DNA of 47,732 bases. It comes from an uncultured Lachnospiraceae bacterium (GTDB taxonomy: Bacteria; Bacillota; Clostridia; Lachnospirales; Lachnospiraceae). Location of the stretch: contig CAJTXH010000005.1 in assembly GCA_910580005.1 (NCBI GenBank), positions 1-47,732 of the forward strand, given 5' to 3'. Both the position numbers and the translations under genes were made by a program. This document shows, in pieces, positions 17,916 to 25,477 of this stretch; position 1 is the stretch's first letter; the number at the start of each line of letters is the position of its first letter. The notes beneath the pieces were generated by a model. The model did not search any database, was not told the origin of the DNA, and saw nothing but the letters and a program-made list of their open reading frames with translations.

Positions 17916-19098
17916 CCCCCTTAAAATACTTATACTGGAAACAAGGAAGCTAAGCTATGGTTCATCAAGTGTGTTTTTAACATTAATATGCGGCATATTA
18001 AGGGAAAACGGGGCAGATGTAACACATTGTATTATAAATGACCCCGAAGCTGACAGTGTACTGCTTGAAAGTTTTTCAGGTAAAAGCTTTGATGCAGTAA
18101 TTGGCATGAATTCAATACTTCCGCTGGCAGAATGTGACAGTGGCAGATATCTTGACAGCATATATGCACCATTTATAAATATTATAGCTGACCATCCAAT
18201 GCATGTGCATAAATATCTTGAAGTGAAGCTGGAAAGATACTATGTAATATGTCTTGACAAACATCATAAAGAATATATAGAAAAGTATTACCCACATATT
18301 AAAAAAACTGCAGTAATACCACTTGGTGGGATAAAATACCTGCCAGATGGGGAAGATAAAGAAAAGTATTACAGTTACAGCCAGTTTAAAAGACGCAGAT
18401 ACCATATATTTTTCCCTGCAACATATACACCGCCTTCTTATTACAGGCATGTTATGGAAGAAACAAATATAATGCTTTTAAAGCAGGCAGAAGAAATAAT
18501 GGATGCCATTATGGATGGTGATACATCACCAGTGCATGAGCTGTACAGGAATATTACATCCTGGAAAGAGGAGCGTTTTGCTGCAAGGATGTATAAAGCA
18601 AGGTATATTGACAAATATATACGTGACTGTTTCAGGGATATGGTATTATCTGCGCTTCTGGAAGAGGGCTATATAGTTGACGTGGCAGGCGCAAGGTGGG
18701 ATATGTACAACGGACGCCATAAAGAGAGACTGGTGGTACACAGCCAGAAGGAATATGCAGATATCCCAGAGGCAATGGCAGATTCACAGGTTGTATTAAA
18801 TGTACAGCCATTATTTACAGAAGCGCCACATGACAGGGTCTTTAATGCTATGGCAAATGGTTCAGCAGTTCTGTCTGACACTTGTAGCTATATAGAAGAA
18901 AATTATAAAAAAGACATGCTGCTTTTTAATATGGGAAATATCCATGAAAGCATTGCAGGAATGGGAAATATATTAAATAATACAGAAAAGCTTTATAAAA
19001 TGGCATCAAACCTGGGAAATTTATCAGAAAATGAAACATGGAATGACAGATGTGCCCGGATTGCCGGGTTTATTAATGAAATTTTAAATATTTTGTAA
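17905..19098 (+). CDS. CgeB-like glycosyltransferase
   Basis: The 397-residue protein has a GT-B type layout: an N-terminal Rossmann-like half (KILILETRKLSYGSSSVFLT), a middle with HPMHVHKYLE and VIPLGG, and a C-terminal part. There AMADSQVVLNVQPLFTEAPHDRVFNAMANG marks the glycosyl-transferase-like region shared with spore protein CgeB/YkvP. It probably transfers a sugar to a surface structure or protein. The ATG at 17905 has CAGGAGATAAT upstream. It ends the packed 12-19 kb run. Confidence 0.8.
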   Translation: MKINPLKILILETRKLSYGSSSVFLTLICGILRENGADVTHCIINDPEADSVLLESFSGKSFDAVIGMNSILPLAECDSGRYLDSIYAPFINIIADHPMHVHKYLEVKLERYYVICLDKHHKEYIEKYYPHIKKTAVIPLGGIKYLPDGEDKEKYYSYSQFKRRRYHIFFPATYTPPSYYRHVMEETNIMLLKQAEEIMDAIMDGDTSPVHELYRNITSWKEERFAARMYKARYIDKYIRDCFRDMVLSALLEEGYIVDVAGARWDMYNGRHKERLVVHSQKEYADIPEAMADSQVVLNVQPLFTEAPHDRVFNAMANGSAVLSDTCSYIEENYKKDMLLFNMGNIHESIAGMGNILNNTEKLYKMASNLGNLSENETWNDRCARIAGFINEILNIL

Positions 19099-19128
19099 TT
19101 GACAATCCTGGCAAATAAAGGGTATTAT
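19099..19128 (+). promoter_or_regulatory. Strong candidate sigma-A promoter
   Basis: TTGACA (19099-19104), an 18-base spacer and TATTAT (19123-19128) begin directly after the stop of the CgeB-like gene and lie 31 bases before the LTA-synthase-like gene. This suggests a separate transcript for that gene and lrgAB. Confidence 0.7.
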
Positions 19129-19159
19129 ACCATTGCTATTTTAAATGTAAAGGGATGTT

Positions 19160-21895
19160 GTGTATATGCTATACAGGTATTTTAAATTTGATAAAAAAAG
19201 AATAATATATTTTATAATTATAATATTATTTATCTGTGTATTACAATATATTGTTACAGGTTCAATGGTTTCAAAGCAGGTTGTAACCACAGAAGCAGGC
19301 AATGTAAACAGCAGTGTTATTGGTATTATAGATAACGAAGAGGTAATACGGCAGAAATTCCATTTTGACAGGAAAGTTGTGCTTTCACAGTTTATATTAA
19401 GTTTTGGTTCGTTTGAAAGGAAAAATGTGGGTGATACCCTGGAAATACAAATGACTGATGCTGATAACAATATTGTATATGAAACAGGTATTGATGTGGA
19501 CAATATAACTGCAAACCAGACATATACAGTAAATATGGATTATACTGTTACAATACCTAAAGGAGTAACATGCTGTATAAGGATTACGTGCAGTTCTGGC
19601 AATATGCCATATGCAGTTATACCAACACTTAATACTACTAACAGGACAGACCCCAATACTTATATGTCAACGCTTAAAATGCAAACACGCAAGAAGTCAT
19701 TAAATATATCTTATACATATTCGTATAGGCAGATATATCCGCTTATAGTGCTTATATTTGAATTTGTAATGGTATTTATAATATGTTTTGAGCGTGTGAC
19801 AGCTTATGCGCCATTTTACATTAAGAAACGCCAGAAACAGCAAAGGCGTGAGGAAAAAGAATTAAAACTGCACAAAACTGCAAGTGAAAACCGCAGCAGG
19901 AAAAATATAGATAAAAAGACAGATAAGAATAAGGGCATAAAAAAGCAGAAAAAAACAAAACGCAAAAAAGGCATAAGGGAATTTGTAATATACTGTCTTT
20001 CAGAACCAAAGGTTTTAAAAAATATAAGAAGGTTTATTATATTATTCAATCCTCTTGTACTTTTTGTAATACTTGAGACGATGAACAGCACTATTTCAGG
20101 CATATACCCTAATGTATGGATTTTTACATGGATACTGCTGCTTGCTGTACAGTTTTCAATTTATGCTATTGCAGGCAATATGTATATAGCAATGCTTATA
20201 ATGGATGCAGTATTATTCCCGGCAGGGCTTGGAAATCTTTTTATAATGAATGTGAGGGGTACACCGCTTCTGCCAGCAGATATCTTTGGTCTGGCAACAG
20301 CAACAGAAGTTGCCTCAACATATACATTAAAGTTTAAACCAGCAGAATTTATAATGATACCAGCATTTATAATATGGATAATGCTTATTATAAGGTTCAG
20401 GGAAAGGACAAAGAAAAATCCACTTAAAGCTGCACAGAAACCATTGCTGCGCATTAAATTAATAAAGCGTGGGGCACATGTAATAACAGCGGCTGCAATA
20501 TTTATGCTTTTATACAGTTCAGGGCTTTTGGAATTTTGTGGCATAAAAGATAATGTGTGGAATAAAGTTGCTTCATGCAAATCAAATGGTTTTTACATGA
20601 ACTTCTTTATTAATTTAAGATACCTTAAAGTATCAGAGCCAGCAGGGTATTCACATGATGCAGTAGCCCGGATATTAGACAGCATAAAAGAAGAAACTCC
20701 TGTGCAGCCAGCCAGCGGTGGGGCAATAGAAGGGAAAGAAAGCAGCACAACGCTTTATAACAGTGACTTTAATCCATGTACAGTGTTAAATGGCAAAAAG
20801 CCAGATATAATATTAATAATGAATGAGAGCCTTGCTGATTTTTCGCTTGTTGGCGATGTAAATTATAACAGAGACCCATTAGAATATATACACAGCATGA
20901 AAGAAAATACAATAAAAGGGCTTGACTATGTATCAGTGTTTGGCGCTGGTACAAGCAATTCTGAGTTTGAGGCAATGACAGGCAATACCATGTCATTTTT
21001 CCCAAGCGGATGCAATGTATACCAGCAGTTTATGCATGAAGTGACATATTCAATGCCGTCATACCTTAAAAGCCTTGGATATACATGTAATGCAATACAC
21101 CCTAGCAGCGGCACTAACTGGAACAGGATTAACACATATAAAAGCATGAAATTTGATAGTTTCATAACTATTGATGACTTTAAAAATCCTGAATATGTAA
21201 GGTATATAAGCGACAAGGAGAGTTATAAGAAAATAATAGAACTTTATGAAAAACATGACAGGGACAAACCAATGTTTATGTTTGACATGACAATACAGAA
21301 CCACGGCGGATACCTTACAAATACTAACTGGAAAGAACCTGTTTATGTAGAGGACTCATATTATGATGAAGCCAAGGAATTTCTTTCAGCAACAAAAGTT
21401 TCAGATGACGCATTCCAGTATCTTGTTGAATATTTTAAAAAACAGAAAAACCCTGTAATAATCTGTATGTTCGGAGACCACTGGCCATCTATAGAAACTG
21501 GTTTTTATGAAGAGCTGCTTGGAAAGCCACAAAGCGAATGGGAACTTGAGGATATACAGAAGCGTTATGCAACACCGTTTGTAATATGGGCAAACTACGA
21601 TATAGATGAAGGGGACAATGTGCTTATAGGCAATAACCTGGTTGAAAACCTTCTTCTTAAAGAAGCAGGAATTGAGCTTCCGCTTTATAACAAATATATT
21701 GAAAAAGTTTCAGAGGATATACCAGTTATTAATGTAAATGGTTATATGGACAAGTCAGGAAACTGGCATAAGTATAATTCAGATGAAACAGAAGAAGCAG
21801 CAGAGATTCTGGATAATTATAAAATACTCCAGTATGGGTATTACAGTGACCCTGATAAAGAAAAAATGTCAGAGCTGTTTGGAATGGAAAACTAA
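19160..21895 (+). CDS. LTA-synthase-like phosphoglycerol transferase (sulfatase superfamily)
   Basis: The 911-residue enzyme has an N-terminal helix (about 10-30), an extracytoplasmic beta-type domain (about 35-190), a basic cytoplasmic loop (about 225-275), several further helices (about 290-465) and an external catalytic domain (about 545-860). Catalytic signatures are PDIILIMNES, the nucleophile region GAGTSNSEFEAMTGNT with its threonine near residue 598, IQNHGGY and MFGDHWPS. The family adds glycerol phosphate from phosphatidylglycerol to wall polymers. The extra N-terminal domain makes it longer than LtaS. The start is GTG 19160 or ATG 19166; both lie after AAAGGG. Confidence 0.88.
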   Translation: MYMLYRYFKFDKKRIIYFIIIILFICVLQYIVTGSMVSKQVVTTEAGNVNSSVIGIIDNEEVIRQKFHFDRKVVLSQFILSFGSFERKNVGDTLEIQMTDADNNIVYETGIDVDNITANQTYTVNMDYTVTIPKGVTCCIRITCSSGNMPYAVIPTLNTTNRTDPNTYMSTLKMQTRKKSLNISYTYSYRQIYPLIVLIFEFVMVFIICFERVTAYAPFYIKKRQKQQRREEKELKLHKTASENRSRKNIDKKTDKNKGIKKQKKTKRKKGIREFVIYCLSEPKVLKNIRRFIILFNPLVLFVILETMNSTISGIYPNVWIFTWILLLAVQFSIYAIAGNMYIAMLIMDAVLFPAGLGNLFIMNVRGTPLLPADIFGLATATEVASTYTLKFKPAEFIMIPAFIIWIMLIIRFRERTKKNPLKAAQKPLLRIKLIKRGAHVITAAAIFMLLYSSGLLEFCGIKDNVWNKVASCKSNGFYMNFFINLRYLKVSEPAGYSHDAVARILDSIKEETPVQPASGGAIEGKESSTTLYNSDFNPCTVLNGKKPDIILIMNESLADFSLVGDVNYNRDPLEYIHSMKENTIKGLDYVSVFGAGTSNSEFEAMTGNTMSFFPSGCNVYQQFMHEVTYSMPSYLKSLGYTCNAIHPSSGTNWNRINTYKSMKFDSFITIDDFKNPEYVRYISDKESYKKIIELYEKHDRDKPMFMFDMTIQNHGGYLTNTNWKEPVYVEDSYYDEAKEFLSATKVSDDAFQYLVEYFKKQKNPVIICMFGDHWPSIETGFYEELLGKPQSEWELEDIQKRYATPFVIWANYDIDEGDNVLIGNNLVENLLLKEAGIELPLYNKYIEKVSEDIPVINVNGYMDKSGNWHKYNSDETEEAAEILDNYKILQYGYYSDPDKEKMSELFGMEN

Positions 21896-21905
21896 GGTGG
21901 TAAAA

Positions 21906-22253
21906 ATGAAATATTTAAAACAATTTTTAATAATAATCCTTATATCATTTATTGGTGAAATATTAAAAGAAATAATACCATTTCCTGTACCGGCAAGCAT
22001 ATATGGGATGATAATAATGTTTACATGCCTGGGTACTGGGATAATAAAAACAGAGCAAGTTAGCAGTGCAGGGGATTTTTTAATTGGGATAATGCCAGTA
22101 ATGTTTATACCAGCAGCAGCAGGGCTTATGGACTCATGGGGCATATTAAAGCCTGTGCTTCTGCCAGTGTCTGTTATAACAATAGTGTCTACTGTTATAG
22201 TAATGGTGGTGTCTGGAAAAGTGACACAGTTTGTTTTAAAACTTAAGAACTGA
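21906..22253 (+). CDS. lrgA: LrgA/CidA-family membrane protein
   Basis: This 115-residue protein has four hydrophobic segments and the family motif FPVPASIYGMIIMF (about residues 26-39), with MPVMFIPAAAGLMD in the middle. LrgA/CidA proteins were described as holin/antiholin-like regulators of murein hydrolases, and some LrgAB pairs are instead pyruvate or organic-acid transporters. AAGGTGGTAAAA precedes the ATG. It starts ten bases after the LTA-synthase-like gene. Confidence 0.9.
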   Translation: MKYLKQFLIIILISFIGEILKEIIPFPVPASIYGMIIMFTCLGTGIIKTEQVSSAGDFLIGIMPVMFIPAAAGLMDSWGILKPVLLPVSVITIVSTVIVMVVSGKVTQFVLKLKN

Positions 22254-22292
22254 TTTCCAGGCAGCCATGTACCTAGTATTATCTTAGCAGGA

Positions 22293-23003
22293 ATGGAGAA
22301 TTTAACCATAATGCAAAATTTTTTAAATAATTCAGTATTTTATGGGGTAGTTTTAAGCCTTGCTGCATATAGTGCAGGATTATGGGTTAAAAATAAATTT
22401 AAACTTGCAGTTTTTAACCCGCTTTTAATAGCAATCATTATAGTAGTTGCTGTATTAAAGTTTACAGGAGTAAAATATAGTGTATATAATGAAGGCGCTA
22501 AATATATAAGCTATCTGCTTACGCCAGCAACTATATGCCTTTCAATACCTTTGTACAGGCAGATTACAATATTAAAAAAGAACTGGAAAGCAATAATGGC
22601 AGGAGTAGTAGCAGGCGTACTGTCAAGCATGGGAAGTGTACTTGTAATGGCAATGCTTTTTGGTATAACACATGAACAGTATGTGACACTGCTGCCAAAG
22701 TCCATTACAACTGCAATAGGCATGGGTGTTTCAGAAGAACTGGGCGGTATAACATCAATAACAGTGGCGGTAATAATAATAACTGGCGTAATAGGGAATA
22801 TAATAGCTGTGCCTGTCTGCCGGCTGTTCCATATAACAGAACCTGTTGCAAAGGGCATAGGGCTTGGGTCATCGGCACATGCCATAGGAACAGTAAAAGC
22901 GTTTGAAATGGGTGAGATGGAAGGGGCGTTGAGCAGCCTTTCCATAGCAGTATCAGGGCTTGTAACAGTTGTGATGGCATCAGTATTTGCCAGGATGTAT
23001 TAA
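22293..23003 (+). CDS. lrgB: LrgB-family membrane protein
   Basis: This 236-residue multi-helix protein has the LrgB pattern FYGVVLSLAAYSAGLW at the start, PKSITTAIGMGVSEELGG in the middle (about 131-148) and GLGSSAHAIGTVKAFEMGE near residue 190. It works with LrgA in autolysis control or organic-acid transport. The start is unsettled: ATG 22293 is close to AGGA, while ATG 22311 begins at the usual family N-terminus but with GGAG 12 bases away. Confidence 0.92.
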   Translation: MENLTIMQNFLNNSVFYGVVLSLAAYSAGLWVKNKFKLAVFNPLLIAIIIVVAVLKFTGVKYSVYNEGAKYISYLLTPATICLSIPLYRQITILKKNWKAIMAGVVAGVLSSMGSVLVMAMLFGITHEQYVTLLPKSITTAIGMGVSEELGGITSITVAVIIITGVIGNIIAVPVCRLFHITEPVAKGIGLGSSAHAIGTVKAFEMGEMEGALSSLSIAVSGLVTVVMASVFARMY

Positions 23004-23020
23004 ATTTCCAGTTATTTTTT
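23003..23020 (+). repeat. Family B outer-arm fragment
   Basis: AATTTCCAGTTATTTTTT follows the lrgB stop and matches the left arm at 25174-25189. No partner arm lies close by. The remaining bases to 23114 show no gene. Confidence 0.5.
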
Positions 23021-23114
23021 GTTGGTTTTTATTTATAGCCTGTATCTTTCAATTACTGTTATGTAAATAATATTATTATATCTTTCATATGCCTGGATAA
23101 TATGTAACACAATA

Positions 23115-23225
23115 TAATTTCCAATTATAACCCGAAACTTTACCAGTAAACAGCAGGTTTCCAGTCCGGACACAGAAACCCTGCGTCCATTTACACCAGC
23201 AAACATAATATAACAGGAATTTTAT
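23115..23225. repeat. Family B palindromic repeat, short copy
   Basis: This copy shares CCAGTAAACAGCAGG, TTCCAGT and CCCTGCGTCCAT with 25174-25400. Its centre is a short hairpin: GGTTTC (23157-23162), a palindrome GTCCGGAC and GAAACC. The ends are degenerate inverted repeats (AATTTCC near 23116, GGAATTT near 23217). It occupies most of the gene-free gap 23004-23347. Confidence 0.7.
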
Positions 23226-23347
23226 GAAACGGACGTGGATAAAATACTTATAATTATTGTAATTTTCTTTTCTATGCCATATAATATTAATAAAGAAATT
23301 TATATAACAAATTTACCAAAGCCAATAAAACATTATCAGAGGAAAAC

Positions 23348-24277
23348 ATGAGTAAAATATATGATGATATTTTTCGCACATTATGCGAAAAAAATACTAA
23401 GCTTTTAATTCCGGTTATTAACGAAGTTTTTTCTACAAATTATAAAATTACAGAAGAAACAGAACTTCTCTCAGGTGAGCACCATATACTGTCTGGGAAA
23501 AAGCAAACAGGCATTGAAGAAATTATAACAGATTTGTTAATCAGGCTTGCTGGAAAAATATACCATATTGAGTGCCAGAGCAATCCTGATGGAACAATAA
23601 TATTAAGAATGGTTGAATATGACTTTCACATAGCGCTTGAAAATGTTAAAAAAACCGATGGAATTTATGAAATTAATTTTCCATATTCGTGTGTACTGTA
23701 TTTACGGCACACAAGCAAAACACCAGATAAAATAGAAATGAAAGTAAATTTCCAGAATGGAGAAAGCATAAATTATAGTGTACCTGTTATTAAAATGCAG
23801 AATTATAGTTATGAAGAAATAATCCAAAAAGATTTATTTTTTCTTATACCTTATTATATTATGCGCTATGAAAAGAAAACAGATACAGAAATTATGCCAC
23901 ATATCAAAGAAGAATATGAGCAATTATACAATTGCATAAATAAAGCATATAATAATGGCATTCTTGACAGCTATGATATAACTAATATCATGGAGTTTAC
24001 AGAAAAACTTGTACATTATATTTTTAACAATAACCAAAGTGTCTGCAAGGAGGTGGATAAAGTTATGGGTGGACAGGTTTTGGAAACATATGCTGATAAA
24101 AAGTTACAGCAGGGTATGCAGCAGGGTATGCAGCAGGGTATGCAGCAGGGTGTACGTTTAATGGCGCTATTATCTATAAAACTGGCAGAAGACGGCAGGG
24201 TGTCTGAGATTTCACGTGCAGCATCTGATGCCAGCTATATGGATAAACTGCTTAAGGAATATAAAATCAGCCTGTAA
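23348..24277 (+). CDS. Rpn-family recombination-promoting nuclease (PD-(D/E)XK)
   Basis: The 309-residue protein opens MSKIYDDIFRTLCEKNTKLL and has the nuclease core ITDLLIRLAGKIYHIECQSNPDGT (about residues 58-81), with Asp and the E-x-Q pattern of the PD-(D/E)XK fold. Rpn proteins are transposase-related nucleases that promote RecA-independent recombination and often multiply in genomes. The C-terminal part contains an in-frame QQGM repeat (about residues 254-269). AGAGGAAAAC precedes the ATG. Fragments of another Rpn gene lie just downstream. Confidence 0.88.
   Translation: MSKIYDDIFRTLCEKNTKLLIPVINEVFSTNYKITEETELLSGEHHILSGKKQTGIEEIITDLLIRLAGKIYHIECQSNPDGTIILRMVEYDFHIALENVKKTDGIYEINFPYSCVLYLRHTSKTPDKIEMKVNFQNGESINYSVPVIKMQNYSYEEIIQKDLFFLIPYYIMRYEKKTDTEIMPHIKEEYEQLYNCINKAYNNGILDSYDITNIMEFTEKLVHYIFNNNQSVCKEVDKVMGGQVLETYADKKLQQGMQQGMQQGMQQGVRLMALLSIKLAEDGRVSEISRAASDASYMDKLLKEYKISL
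24107..24154 (+). repeat. 12-bp in-frame tandem repeat
   Basis: CAGCAGGGTATG occurs three times in perfect succession (24107-24142), then once imperfectly. It encodes QQGM units. A change in copy number would keep the frame. Confidence 0.95.
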
Positions 24278-24495
24278 ATATTATGCAGCCAATGTGTTGT
24301 AGTGGTTTTTCTATACACCTGGCTGCATATGTTGCAAGCTGTACCTATGGATATTAAGTCATCCATATATTTATCTCCCATATTGTACTTTTTTGCAATA
24401 CTTTTCAGTGCACTCCTTTTCTTCTTTTGCACTCAAAGGTTCAGGAAAAGACTGCACCAGTGGCATCTCAAATTCTTTTATAATTATTCTATGCA

Positions 24496-24621
24496 GATGT
24501 AAAAAGTGAAGTAAGGGAAACAAAAAAAGAAACGGCTATAAAGTTATTAAAAATGGGGAAATGTTCTATTGATGGAATAAAAGAGATTTTTCCACAATTG
24601 GATGGTAATGGTACCGTATAG
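24496..24621 (+). pseudogene. C-terminal fragment of an Rpn-type nuclease
   Basis: In one open frame the bases encode DVKSEVRETKKETAIKLL followed by KMGKCSIDGIKEIF and a stop. The run of KKE..AI.LLKMG is the usual C-terminal end of Rpn-type proteins, and no start or catalytic part precedes it. The gap 24278-24495 shows no convincing coding sequence. Confidence 0.7.
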
Positions 24622-24626
24622 ACAGG

Positions 24627-24694
24627 GCATGGATTAATAATAACTGCAAGGTGTATGGATAATAATTAAGCTTATTATTCCATGCGCTTTTTTT
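24627..24694 (+). terminator. Probable terminator after Rpn remnant
   Basis: GCATGG (24627-24632) and AATAATAA (24636-24643) pair with TTATTATT and CCATGC (24672-24685), leaving a three-base bulge. A T-rich tail follows at 24688-24694. Confidence 0.65.
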
Positions 24695-24794
24695 ATTTAT
24701 AAACCTCTGGAGAGAAATATATAAAAGTAAAATATCATTAGAAATTATTATATTAACCCTGGATTGTTATAACAGGGGTATTTGGAGGGAAGTT

Positions 24795-24947
24795 ATGGGA
24801 CAGAAAAAGATTACAGGGTACATGAGGGTATCAACAAAAGAACAGAAAGAGGACAGGCAAAAAACAGCGCTTCTGGGAATGGCACAACAGAAGACCAGCT
24901 TACACCATACAAGGTATTATTTGAAAAAATTGTCGAATTATCCATAA
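24795..24947 (+). pseudogene. Truncated serine recombinase N-terminus
   Basis: The ATG at 24795, preceded by GGAGGGAAGTT, begins MGQKKITGYMRVSTKEQ, then KEDRQKTAL. The YxRVSTxEQ block with its serine is the catalytic start of resolvase/invertase enzymes. The frame ends at a stop after 50 codons, well before a full catalytic domain of about 140 residues, so this is a remnant. Confidence 0.8.
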
Positions 24948-24960
24948 TTTATGATATAAT
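24930..24960 (+). promoter_or_regulatory. Candidate extended -10 promoter
   Basis: TTGTCG (24930-24935), a 19-base spacer and TATAAT (24955-24960) preceded by TGA form an extended -10. It would transcribe the tiny open frame at 25007. Confidence 0.45.
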
Positions 24961-25006
24961 TTTCGTGTTGTCTTACCAATACCTGGCAACTGGAGGAGGT
25001 GTCAAC

Positions 25007-25045
25007 ATGGAAGTTATCATCACTTTTTGTCTAGTGGCATTATAG
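25007..25045 (+). other. Very short hydrophobic open frame
   Basis: ATG at 25007 follows a strong GGAGGAGGTGTCAAC and encodes MEVIITFCLVAL then a stop. A good SD and a promoter candidate before a 12-residue hydrophobic peptide suggest either a truncated small membrane peptide gene or a leader. Expression is unproven. Confidence 0.3.
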
Positions 25046-25173
25046 CATATGAAGATTTAATTTTCAATATACTTTTTTTGAGTTTCCCCTTTTTTTAAGT
25101 ACCTTTTTATAACAAGGCAGGTTTTTATACTTTACCGGCCTGCCGTCCGTCTGAATAATCTGCCACACACCAT

Positions 25174-25400
25174 AATTTCCAGTTATTTTATTAATTCTGC
25201 CAGTAAACAGCAGGCTTCCAGTATCCAGCTAAATATTCCATGACAGGGGCACTTTAGCCCCGCCGGTGTTTAAATCTGGTTTTTTCAGATTTTATGCACC
25301 GTTGCGTGGGCTATCGTAGCGGAAGCGTGCCCTGGAATGGAATATTTAGCTGGATACGGAAGCCCTGCGTCCATCTGCCAGCAAAAAATAACTGAAAATT
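25174..25400. repeat. Family B palindromic repeat, long composite copy
   Basis: Outer arms AATTTCCAGTTATTTT (25174-25189) and its near-complement (25385-25400, one mismatch) enclose GGCTTCC / GGAAGCC. Inside them lies a perfect 20-bp inverted repeat (25221-25240 and 25338-25357). The 97-bp centre contains a core, TTGCGTGGGCT and TAGCGGAA, shared with 31985-32007. The whole can fold as one long hairpin. It occupies the gap before the lipoprotein gene, where 25046-25173 shows nothing recognisable. Confidence 0.85.
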
Positions 25401-25421
25401 ATCCCATATATATTAAAAATA

Positions 25422-25450
25422 TTGTTAATATACCCAGAAAGTGTTATAAT
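25422..25450 (+). promoter_or_regulatory. Candidate sigma-A promoter
   Basis: TTGTTA (25422-25427), exactly 17 bases and TATAAT (25445-25450) lie 27 bases before the lipoprotein ATG and just downstream of the family B hairpin. Confidence 0.75.
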
Positions 25451-25477
25451 CAGATAAAGTATAAGGAGGTATATTAT

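Noticed and set aside
23021..23347. Possible riboswitch before the Rpn gene
   Set aside because: The structure present is the family B repeat. No known aptamer motif was recognised and a nuclease gene is an unlikely target.
24107..24154. CRISPR-like array
   Set aside because: The repeats are contiguous 12-bp coding units without spacers.
24235..24502. Small open frames on both strands in the scar region
   Set aside because: They have no good ribosome binding site and no recognisable family. They overlap each other and the end of the Rpn gene.
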